Made by a program: the position numbers and the translations under genes
Notes under the pieces: generated by a model
The model's database searches: none
What the model saw: the letters and a program-made list of their open reading frames with translations, nothing else
Told to the model about the DNA's origin: nothing
Source: Actinomycetota bacterium
GTDB lineage: Bacteria; Actinomycetota; Actinomycetes; Nanopelagicales; Nanopelagicaceae
Assembly (NCBI GenBank): GCA_009698975.1
Contig: WLPB01000089.1
Location: 1-5,137 of the forward strand
DNA length: 5,137 nt
Direction: 5' to 3'
Part shown: positions 1-5,137 of the stretch, in pieces
How the letters are laid out: each line of letters opens with the position of its first letter
How positions within the stretch are numbered: position 1 is the first letter of the stretch

Positions 1-1349
1 ATTCGCTTATCTGCAAGACGACGATCGAGGATGAGCTCCATATTTCCAGTGCCCTTGAACTCTTCGAAGATCACTTCATCCATACGTGAACCTGTCTCAA
101 TGAGTGCAGTTGCAAGGATTGTGAGTGATCCACCATCTTCAATATTACGAGCAGCTCCGAAGAACTTCTTTGGTGGATACAGCGCAGCTGAATCCACACC
201 ACCAGATAAAATACGACCTGATGCAGGAGCAGCAATGTTGTAAGCACGTCCAAGACGAGTAATTGAGTCCAAGAGAACAACAACATCGTGGCCAAGTTCA
301 ACGAGACGCTTAGCGCGCTCAATGGCAAGCTCTGCAATCACTGTGTGATCTTCAGCAGGGCGATCGAATGTTGAAGCAATCACTTCACCCTTTACTGAGC
401 GAGTCATATCCGTTACTTCTTCTGGACGCTCATCGACGAGTACAACCATCAAGTGAACTTCAGGATTATTAATTGAGATTGCATTTGCAATTGCCTGCAA
501 GACCATTGTCTTACCAGCCTTTGGTGGCGCAACAATAAGTCCGCGCTGACCTTTTCCGATTGGTGCAATCAGGTCAATCACACGAGTAGTAAGAATTCCT
601 GGCTCTGTCTCAAGGCGAAGACGCTCTTGTGGGTACAAAGGAACAAGCTTTCCAAACTCAACGCGTGGGACAGCCTCATCAACTGGAACACCGTTGACTG
701 TCTCTAAAGTAATGAGTGGGTTGTACTTCTGGCGTTGCTCGCCCTCACGTGCCTGGCGAACCTGTCCTGTTACAACATCTCCCTTGCGAAGACCGTACTT
801 GCGCACCTGTCCTTGAGAAACGTAGACATCGTTAGGTCCTGGCAAATAACCAGCGGTACGAATAAATGAGTAGTTATCGAGAATATCTACTAGGCCACCG
901 ACTGGGACGAGTACATCATCTTCACCGATAACAGGTTCGCGCTCTTCGCGAGCACCACGTTCGCTGCGATCACGGTTGCGGTCGCGCCCACGGTTGCGGT
1001 CGCGCCCACGGTTGCGATCACGGCCACGATCATTGCGATCGCCTCCGCGTGAATCATCATCGCCATCGCTATCGTTATTTGAATTCTCTTGAGTGTGTGA
1101 GCTCTCTGAGCTCTCTGGCTTATCGTTCTTTGGGGCACGCTTTGCATTGCGCGCTTCCCGGCGAGCTTCCCGCTCTGCCTTAGCTGCCTCACGGTTTGCT
1201 GCTTGAAGATCGGCAATCGAAGTCACGAGGAGATCTTTCTTAAGCTTTGATGCGCCTTCAATACCGAGTTGGGAGGCTACTTCCTTGAGTTGCGGAAGGG
1301 TCATTGCAGCAAGCTCTGCGTTGCTAGAACGTACAGGTTCTGTTGTCAT
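1..1349 (-). CDS. rho: Transcription termination factor Rho (3' end cut off by the window edge)
   Basis: Hexameric RNA-dependent ATPase/translocase that ends transcription of untranslated RNA in the cytoplasm. 449 codons are present from ATG at 1349. E. coli Rho aligns without gaps across the ATPase core at an offset of 96 residues, so about 66 C-terminal residues are missing and the full protein is about 515 aa. Domains: Rho_N helical domain, about residues 11-50; Ala/Glu/Arg-rich helix, 50-72; disordered linker, 73-138, acidic/Ser-rich then Arg/Asp/Gly/Asn-rich; RNA-binding OB fold, about 145-220, with NYSFIR at 159-164; ATPase with Walker A PPKAGKT (275-281), DERPEEV (306-312), Walker B VVVLLDS (356-362), Q-loop [10 protein letters not shown] (375-384), R-loop TGSRMD (419-424) and EEFKGTGN (429-436). 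No in-frame start codon lies just upstream of 1349, and the Shine-Dalgarno is weak (AAGAAAAG, 1363-1356). The linker is shorter than in most actinobacteria. The place after thrB matches M. tuberculosis. Confidence 0.98.
   Translation of the reverse strand, partial: MTTEPVRSSNAELAAMTLPQLKEVASQLGIEGASKLKKDLLVTSIADLQAANREAAKAEREARREARNAKRAPKNDKPESSESSHTQENSNNDSDGDDDSRGGDRNDRGRDRNRGRDRNRGRDRNRDRSERGAREEREPVIGEDDVLVPVGGLVDILDNYSFIRTAGYLPGPNDVYVSQGQVRKYGLRKGDVVTGQVRQAREGEQRQKYNPLITLETVNGVPVDEAVPRVEFGKLVPLYPQERLRLETEPGILTTRVIDLIAPIGKGQRGLIVAPPKAGKTMVLQAIANAISINNPEVHLMVVLVDERPEEVTDMTRSVKGEVIASTFDRPAEDHTVIAELAIERAKRLVELGHDVVVLLDSITRLGRAYNIAAPASGRILSGGVDSAALYPPKKFFGAARNIEDGGSLTILATALIETGSRMDEVIFEEFKGTGNMELILDRRLADKR
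973..1026 (-). repeat. 18-bp tandem repeat inside rho, encoding Arg-Gly-Arg-Asp-Arg-Asn units
   Basis: The plus strand has two identical 18-bp units (973-990 and 991-1008, cggttgcggtcgcgccca), then a third with three or four changes (1009-1026) and a more degraded remnant to about 1044. The repeat stays in frame and gives RGRDRN-type hexapeptides over about residues 108-126 of Rho. It lies in the basic part of the disordered linker between the Rho_N domain and the RNA-binding OB fold, where actinobacterial Rho proteins typically carry Arg-rich insertions that add RNA contacts. The segment is visibly richer in G+C than the surrounding gene. The perfect identity of two copies suggests recent slippage or unequal exchange. 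Confidence 0.9.
1098..1115 (-). repeat. 9-bp perfect tandem duplication inside rho, encoding Glu-Ser-Ser twice
   Basis: Two back-to-back copies of tgagctctc on the plus strand (1098-1106 and 1107-1115) encode E79-S80-S81 and E82-S83-S84 of Rho. They sit in the acidic, Ser/Asn/Asp-rich half of the disordered linker, separate from the 18-bp repeat downstream. The frame is kept. With only two short copies this is minor by itself, but it is a second slippage tract in the same linker. Confidence 0.8.
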
Positions 1350-1368
1350 TGATTTCTTTTCTTGAGTG

Positions 1369-1384
1369 TCTCTACAGGTAGAGA
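1369..1384 (-). promoter_or_regulatory. Small hairpin in the rho leader
   Basis: In the rho-sense RNA, TCTCTA (1384-1379) pairs perfectly with TAGAGA (1374-1369) around the four-base loop CCTG, giving a 6-bp stem 19 nt upstream of the rho ATG. No run of T follows, so it is not an intrinsic terminator. It could affect Rho or ribosome access to the start of rho, or mean nothing; a 6-bp stem of low GC is only modestly stable. The pairing is seen directly; the role is unknown. Confidence 0.35.
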
Positions 1385-1413
1385 GGAGTTTTGGTTTTGT
1401 TACTTATGATTTA
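1379..1413 (-). promoter_or_regulatory. G-poor, C-containing stretch of the rho leader, possible Rho-loading (rut-like) site
   Basis: In the rho-sense RNA this 35-nt stretch has nine C and one G, the rest A and U, with several YC dinucleotides (for example CTCCTCTC at 1388-1381). Low G with C in excess is the usual signature of Rho loading sites. Rho is known to limit its own expression by early termination in its leader in E. coli. Such a site in a 110-nt gap just before rho fits that idea, but the stretch is short and the base composition alone is weak proof. Confidence 0.3.
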
Positions 1414-1426
1414 CTGAATATTTTCG

Positions 1427-1454
1427 ACCCTATGTAACCAGGCGAATCCAGCAA
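1427..1454 (-). promoter_or_regulatory. Possible promoter for rho downstream of thrB
   Basis: On the minus strand a -35-like TTGCTG (1454-1449) is followed after 16 bp by a -10-like TAGGGT (1432-1427), which fits the loose actinobacterial TANNNT -10 pattern. The -35 matches TTGACA at only three of six positions. Transcription would start near 1420 and give a leader of about 70 nt that includes the G-poor stretch and the hairpin. The element is the best candidate in the 110-nt gap, but weak; rho may equally be served by read-through from thrB, since no terminator lies between. Confidence 0.25.
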
Positions 1455-1459
1455 CGGAA

Positions 1460-2386
1460 CTATAGCAGGCTCGCTCCATGGGAGGCAATTTCAAGTGGAT
1501 AAGCAACAAAGCCACTGCCGCCAGCTACTTTGAGCTCTTCTACTTCGCTTTGATCCCCAGTGTGAAGGGCCAGTACTGATGGGCCAGCTCCTGAGATAAA
1601 GGCGGCCACTCCTGCTGCTCGTAACTTATTGACGAGTGCAAAAGACTCCGGCATCGCATCTGCGCGATAGCTCTGATGTAAAAAATCCTCAGTTGCAATA
1701 AAGAGTAGGTCTGGACGCAAGGTCAACGCATGCCCTAAGAGCGCTGCATTAGTTGTGTTACGAACTGCATCTGCAAATGGAATCGACTCGGGAAGCATTT
1801 TGCGCGCTTTAGTTGTAGCCAAGTGCTTTTCGGGAACATAGGCAATCGCACGAATTCGAGTATCAACACTGAGATGTACAGAGTCTGCCTTCGTCTTTCC
1901 CTTTACTGAATGTGTCCAAGAAATTGTTGCACCGCCAAAGAGGGCGGCAGAGACATTATCCGGATGGCCTTCCATCTCATTTGCTAATGTGAGTAATTGC
2001 TTATCGTTCATCTTGTCTTCGCCGTTGAGTACAAGTGCGCGAGCGAGAACTAAGCCACCAACAATTGCACTCGCTGATGAACCAAGGCCACGTCCATGCG
2101 GAGTGACATTAAGTGCCCGTACTGCTAAACCTTTTGGTCGTCCACCCAAGAAATCAAATCCTTTATAAATTGCCTTAACAAGTAAGTTCTTATCGCTCTG
2201 TGGCAGGTGATCGCTGCCTTCTCCAGTGACATCAATATCTAGTAATACATCATCAAGGATTTGAGCAACATATCGATCGTGCATGGCGAGGGCTAAACCA
2301 AAGGCATCAAAACCTGGGCCGAGGTTTGCAGAAGTTGCCGGAACTTGAACCTGCATTGGTTTCGCTTTAAATGTTGGTTTTGCCAT
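1460..2386 (-). CDS. thrB: Homoserine kinase (GHMP kinase family)
   Basis: Phosphorylates L-homoserine with ATP to give O-phospho-L-homoserine, the substrate of ThrC, in the cytoplasm. The 308 residues match the usual length. GHMP-kinase motifs are all present in order: motif 1 PATSANLGPGFDAFG (16-30), the ATP-binding Gly/Ser loop PHGRGLGSSA (96-105), the family EGHPDN (139-144) followed by FGG, and motif 3 AAFISGAGPSVLAL (261-274). The start at 2386 lies 3 nt after the thrC stop and has a well-spaced AAGG (2398-2395) inside the end of thrC, so translation is probably coupled to thrC. A second Met at residue 11, just before motif 1, is a possible but less likely start. The stop is TAG. No truncation or missing motif is visible. 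Confidence 0.97.
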   Translation of the reverse strand: MAKPTFKAKPMQVQVPATSANLGPGFDAFGLALAMHDRYVAQILDDVLLDIDVTGEGSDHLPQSDKNLLVKAIYKGFDFLGGRPKGLAVRALNVTPHGRGLGSSASAIVGGLVLARALVLNGEDKMNDKQLLTLANEMEGHPDNVSAALFGGATISWTHSVKGKTKADSVHLSVDTRIRAIAYVPEKHLATTKARKMLPESIPFADAVRNTTNAALLGHALTLRPDLLFIATEDFLHQSYRADAMPESFALVNKLRAAGVAAFISGAGPSVLALHTGDQSEVEELKVAGGSGFVAYPLEIASHGASLL

Positions 2387-2389
2387 GTG

Positions 2390-3484
2390 TTACACCTTGC
2401 TCAATCCGAGCGCGGCAGCTGCTGCATCCGCGTTAACCGGAACAGTCACTGGATCTTTAGCGCCTTCAAGTGCCCAAGGAATATCTTTCAGGCCATTACC
2501 GGTGCAGGTAATAACAATCTTTTTACCGCGGGGAAGCTTTCCAGCGGCCTTATATTTAATGAGGCCCGCAAGGCCCGCAGCCGATGATGGCTCGCAGAAG
2601 ATTCCTTCTTGGGCAGAGAGAATTCGGTATGCAGCAAGAATTTCTTCATCTGTTACAGAATCAATCAGACCGGCAGAATCATCGCGAGCTGCAATTGCTT
2701 GATCCCATGATGCTGGCTTACCAATTCGAATAGCAGTTGCAATTGTCTCTGGATTTTCAACTGGATGGCCAAGTACAAGGGGCGCTGAGCCTGCAGCTTG
2801 GAATCCCCACATCGCAGGCTTTTGAGTTGAGATCCCATCGGTGAAGTACTCGTTATAGCCCTTCCAATATGCAGTGATGTTTCCCGCGTTGCCAACTGGC
2901 AGCGTATGAATGTCTGGTGCATCGCCGAGTAAATCAACAACTTCAAAAGCGGCAGTCTTCTGTCCCTCGATGCGATATGGATTTACCGAGTTAACGAGTG
3001 AGACTGGATATTTCTCAGAAAGTTCGCGAGCAAGAACTAAACAATCGTCAAAGTTTCCATCAACCTGCAAGAGCGTTGCACCGTGTGCAACAGCTTGGGC
3101 AAGTTTGCCCATTGCAATTTTGCCTTGAGGAATTAAAACTGCCGGAACCATTCCAGCTTTAACAGCGTATGCCGCAGCCGATGCTGATGTATTTCCAGTC
3201 GAGGCGCAGATAACCGCCTTCGCTCCATCTTCGGCAGCCTTAGAAATTGCCATCGTCATTCCGCGATCTTTAAAAGATCCGGTTGGGTTGACGCCTTCAA
3301 ATTTAATCCAGACTTCGTTATCTAACATCTCAGAGAGGTTGCATGCATAGATCAGTGGGGTTCCACCTTCACGCAATGAGACGATTGGCGTCTTCGCACT
3401 TACCGGCAAGCGATGACGATATTCCTCAATCACACCGCGCCACTGATGTGCGCCCTCTTTTTTACCTTTAGAGAAAATTCCCAT
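2390..3484 (-). CDS. thrC: Threonine synthase (PLP-dependent)
   Basis: Converts O-phospho-L-homoserine to L-threonine and phosphate, the last step of the pathway. The 364 residues are typical of the short actinobacterial type (about 360 in M. tuberculosis), which it resembles closely along its length. Fold type II PLP-enzyme features: EGGTPL (39-44), the PLP Schiff-base lysine K72 in [11 protein letters not shown] (66-76), ASTGNTSAS (94-102), [13 protein letters not shown] (118-130), [11 protein letters not shown] (165-175), the PLP phosphate loop GNAGNIT (198-204), and TCTGNGLKD (326-334). The first 15 residues are unusually basic ([11 protein letters not shown]) and the C-terminus is Ala-rich; neither removes a key residue. 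The ATG directly abuts the hom TAA, with GAGGGAG (3502-3496) as a somewhat distant Shine-Dalgarno. The stop TAA is 3 nt before thrB. Confidence 0.98.
   Translation of the reverse strand: MGIFSKGKKEGAHQWRGVIEEYRHRLPVSAKTPIVSLREGGTPLIYACNLSEMLDNEVWIKFEGVNPTGSFKDRGMTMAISKAAEDGAKAVICASTGNTSASAAAYAVKAGMVPAVLIPQGKIAMGKLAQAVAHGATLLQVDGNFDDCLVLARELSEKYPVSLVNSVNPYRIEGQKTAAFEVVDLLGDAPDIHTLPVGNAGNITAYWKGYNEYFTDGISTQKPAMWGFQAAGSAPLVLGHPVENPETIATAIRIGKPASWDQAIAARDDSAGLIDSVTDEEILAAYRILSAQEGIFCEPSSAAGLAGLIKYKAAGKLPRGKKIVITCTGNGLKDIPWALEGAKDPVTVPVNADAAAAALGLSKV
2395..2398 (-). promoter_or_regulatory. Ribosome binding site that sets the thrB start
   Basis: AAGG on the minus strand (2398-2395), 8 nt before the ATG at 2386, lies in the last codons of thrC. 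It favours ATG 2386 over the internal Met codon at 2356 and implies that ribosomes finishing thrC can restart at once on thrB. Confidence 0.6.
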
Positions 3485-4780
3485 TTAGGAGACCGCTCCC
3501 TCTACCCGAATCACGCTTGAGATTTGGCTGACGATGTCCATCTTCTTCAGCGAATCCACAGTTGATTTAAGTTCACCTTCTGTTGCAAGGTGAGTCACGA
3601 TGATGAGCTCTGCATCATTGTTTCGGCCATTTTGATCTACGGTCTGAATAGAGACGCCGTGCTGAGCAAATACCTGTGCGATAGCGGCGAGAACACCTGG
3701 TTTATCTTGAACTTCTAGGCGGATAAGAAACTTAGTTTTTGTGCTCTCGATAGGTGCAATATCGCGATCTGCATAATCTGTTTCGCGCTGCCCCACTGAG
3801 TTGTGTGCAATATGTCGAGAAACAGCGAGTACATCTCCAAGAATTGCAGATGCAGTTGGTGCGCCACCTGCACCACGACCGTAAAACATAAGTGGTCCAG
3901 CGGATTCGGCTTCGACAAAGACAGCATTAAAAGCATCGCGAACAGATGCAAGTGGGTGAGCTGCTTCCAGCATTACCGGATGGACACGGACTGAAATTTC
4001 GTCAGCAGGAGTCAGCTCTGCAATTGCAAGTAACTTAATTACATAACCAAGTGATTTAGCTAGCTGCACATCTTCTAAAGTTATCTTAGAGATTCCTTCA
4101 CGATAGACATCATCGACAGTAACTCGAGTGTGAAAAGCTAAACCAGAGAGGATTGCTGCCTTTGCTGCAGCATCAAAGCCCTCAATATCTGCAGTTGGAT
4201 CTGCTTCGGCGTAACCTAAATCTTGCGCTTCTTTCAGAGCAACTGCAAACTCTTTATTCTCTTCATGCATCTTTGTGAGAATGTAATTCGTTGTTCCGTT
4301 GACAATACCCATGAGGCGCACCACGAAATCTCCGACGAGTGAATCACGCAATGGTCGAATAATTGGGATTGCACCGGCAACAGCTGCCTCATAGTAGATA
4401 TCTTCGCCTTGTGCATACGCTGCAGTGAAGAGCTCTGCGCCATGGCTAGCCAAGAGAGCCTTATTTGCAGTCACAATTGATTTACGATTTTTGATTGCAA
4501 GGTGAGCTAACTCGCGCGCCGGCTCGATCCCGCCCATGACCTCAACGATCAAATCAATCTCTGGATCATTGACGATTGAGAAAGGATCGGTAGTAAAGAG
4601 TGCGGGATCGATTCCCTCATGCGGCTTAATTGTGCGCACAGCAATCTTGGCAAGTTCAATCTTGATGCCAGCACGAGTCGAAAGTTCAGCAGAATCTGCC
4701 AAAAGAAGGCGCGCAACTTCGCTACCTACTACCCCGCAACCGAGCATGCCGATGCGGACTGGTTTATCTGCAATTCTCAT
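3485..4780 (-). CDS. hom: Homoserine dehydrogenase with C-terminal ACT domain
   Basis: Reduces L-aspartate-4-semialdehyde to L-homoserine with NAD(P)H, the branch point away from lysine. The 431 residues fit the monofunctional Gram-positive form; no aspartate kinase domain is attached. The N-terminal Rossmann fold has GMLGCGVVGSE (11-21); VTANKALL (103-110) includes conserved K107; the catalytic domain has NGTTNYIL (161-168) and GYAEADPTADIEGFDAAAK (189-207), where E192, D203 and K207 correspond to catalytic/substrate residues of yeast Hom (E208, D219, K223). The ACT domain, about 349-428, has the DKPGVL turn (359-364) and in relatives senses threonine for feedback inhibition. Its start is 12 nt after the lysA stop with only a weak purine-rich ribosome site (GAAAG, 4794-4790), so coupling to lysA translation is likely. 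The TAA stop abuts the thrC ATG. Confidence 0.98.
   Translation of the reverse strand: MRIADKPVRIGMLGCGVVGSEVARLLLADSAELSTRAGIKIELAKIAVRTIKPHEGIDPALFTTDPFSIVNDPEIDLIVEVMGGIEPARELAHLAIKNRKSIVTANKALLASHGAELFTAAYAQGEDIYYEAAVAGAIPIIRPLRDSLVGDFVVRLMGIVNGTTNYILTKMHEENKEFAVALKEAQDLGYAEADPTADIEGFDAAAKAAILSGLAFHTRVTVDDVYREGISKITLEDVQLAKSLGYVIKLLAIAELTPADEISVRVHPVMLEAAHPLASVRDAFNAVFVEAESAGPLMFYGRGAGGAPTASAILGDVLAVSRHIAHNSVGQRETDYADRDIAPIESTKTKFLIRLEVQDKPGVLAAIAQVFAQHGVSIQTVDQNGRNNDAELIIVTHLATEGELKSTVDSLKKMDIVSQISSVIRVEGAVS
3488..3499 (-). promoter_or_regulatory. Hairpin enclosing the thrC ribosome binding site at the hom stop
   Basis: In the mRNA, GGAG (3499-3496), the core of the only good Shine-Dalgarno before thrC, can pair with CTCC (3491-3488) around the loop CGGT, with a possible extra G-U pair outside. 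The stem covers the last codons of hom, directly before TAA-ATG. A ribosome ending hom would open it, so it could tie thrC translation to hom. Four GC-rich pairs may form only briefly; the role is inference. Confidence 0.35.
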
Positions 4781-4792
4781 AGGGTGATTCTT

Positions 4793-5137
4793 TCACATCT
4801 CATCGACATCGAGAGCGAGTAAATCAGCCTCGTACTCTCGTCGGACAATCACGCGGGCGTGATTATTGCGCACAGCTACTACAGGAGGGCGCGGCATATG
4901 GTTGTAATTGCTCGCCATTGATCGCCCATATGCACCAGTGGCTGGAGTTGCAATCAAATCACCAGGTTTTACATCAGAAGGAAAATCAAGGTCAACAATA
5001 ATGATGTCGCCGGTTTCGCAATGTTTGCCGACAAGGCGAGATTTAGCAAGAGGTGCAGATGAAGCACGCGATGCGAGAGCCGCAGAATACTCTGCCTGAT
5101 AAAGACCAGTTCTTGCGTTATCGCTCATTCCGCCATC
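4793..5137 (-). CDS. lysA: Diaminopimelate decarboxylase, C-terminal part (5' end outside the window)
   Basis: PLP enzyme that decarboxylates meso-diaminopimelate to L-lysine. Only the last 114 residues are here; the reading frame is open to the window edge, and the first residues visible are DGGMSDN, the conserved family motif, so the apparent Met at 5128 is internal and not a start. The fragment is the C-terminal beta domain: GKHCETGD (37-44 of the fragment) holds the active-site cysteine that the neighbouring subunit supplies in the dimer, with Thr where most relatives have Ser (CESGD); PGDLIATPATGAYG carries the conserved tyrosine; RPPVVAV and RRE follow as in M. tuberculosis LysA. It ends in TGA, 12 nt before hom. 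Together with hom it forms the lysine/threonine branch pair. Confidence 0.96.
   Translation of the reverse strand, partial: DGGMSDNARTGLYQAEYSAALASRASSAPLAKSRLVGKHCETGDIIIVDLDFPSDVKPGDLIATPATGAYGRSMASNYNHMPRPPVVAVRNNHARVIVRREYEADLLALDVDEM

Noticed and set aside
1035..1042. Palindrome GCGATCGC, the cyanobacterial HIP1 octamer
   Set aside because: I noticed only this copy in the window, in an Arg/Asp/Gly-coding stretch, and the genes are actinobacterial; chance is enough.
973..1044. Resemblance to a short repeat array (CRISPR-like)
   Set aside because: The units are contiguous with no spacers, stay in the rho frame, and encode a Rho linker of the kind known in actinobacteria.
890..1216. Minus-strand open frame of 108 codons with an Ala/Val/Thr-rich, membrane-like stretch
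   Set aside because: It is an alternative frame of the rho linker; the Ala/Val/Thr repeats are the 18-bp repeat read out of frame. The rho frame has clear domains on both sides.
1399..1438. Inverted repeat GTTAC...GTAAC in the thrB-rho gap as an operator or terminator stem
   Set aside because: Only 5 bp with a loop of about 30 nt, AT-rich, and no T-run after it; not supportable as a site.
2385..2702. Plus-strand open frame of 105 codons opposite the thrC 3' end
   Set aside because: Antisense shadow of thrC, whose protein is strongly recognisable through this region; no ribosome site or family resemblance. The other plus-strand frames opposite rho, thrB, thrC, hom and lysA are rejected for the same reason.
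487..4027. Palindrome GCAATTGC at 487-494, 2691-2698 and 4020-4027, more than expected by chance for 8 bases
   Set aside because: All three encode Ala-Ile-Ala as GCA ATT GCA in rho, thrC and hom, so codon preference plus a common tripeptide explains them.
4781..4792. Possible attenuator or leader between lysA and hom
   Set aside because: Only 12 nt lie between the genes, with no room for a leader peptide or alternative hairpins.

Overview
The window is an ordinary, fully coding stretch of a bacterial chromosome, with every gene on the minus strand. Read in the direction of transcription (from high to low coordinates) the order is lysA (3' end only), hom, thrC, thrB, rho (3' end cut off at base 1). 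This is the classic actinobacterial aspartate-family cluster; Mycobacterium tuberculosis has the same order, lysA-thrA(hom)-thrC-thrB-rho. The proteins look actinobacterial: a short ThrC of the mycobacterial type, a Rho with a charged Arg/Asp/Gly/Asn-rich N-terminal linker, and a Hom with a C-terminal ACT domain. Base composition judged by eye is in the mid-to-high 40s % GC, low for the phylum. Together with tight gene packing and a short Rho linker, this suggests a moderate-GC, streamlined actinobacterium such as the freshwater acI/Nanopelagicales group. That lineage call is inference.

Region by region: 5137-4793 is the C-terminal 114 residues of diaminopimelate decarboxylase (last step of lysine synthesis). 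4780-3485 is homoserine dehydrogenase, which draws aspartate semialdehyde away from lysine. 3484-2390 is threonine synthase. 2386-1460 is homoserine kinase. 1459-1350 is the only non-coding stretch of note (110 nt); it holds a possible promoter, a G-poor C-containing leader and a small hairpin. 1349-1 is transcription terminator Rho, missing about the last 66 residues. No gap exceeds 300 bases.

Hom, ThrB and ThrC act in that order: aspartate semialdehyde to homoserine, to O-phosphohomoserine, to threonine. LysA finishes the competing lysine branch. The junctions are 12, 0 and 3 nt, so the four biosynthetic genes are almost certainly one transcript. No attenuator, riboswitch or terminator is visible between them, so any transcriptional control must lie upstream of lysA, outside the window. 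Feedback control through the Hom ACT domain is expected.

I found no undescribed biological system here. The points most worth a second look are: (1) lysA, hom, thrC and thrB all lie in one reading frame, separated only by single stop codons and 4, 0 and 1 codons; (2) the leader of rho looks suited to Rho autoregulation; (3) the Rho linker carries two separate tandem duplications; (4) the Rho bicyclomycin pocket resembles E. coli rather than M. tuberculosis.
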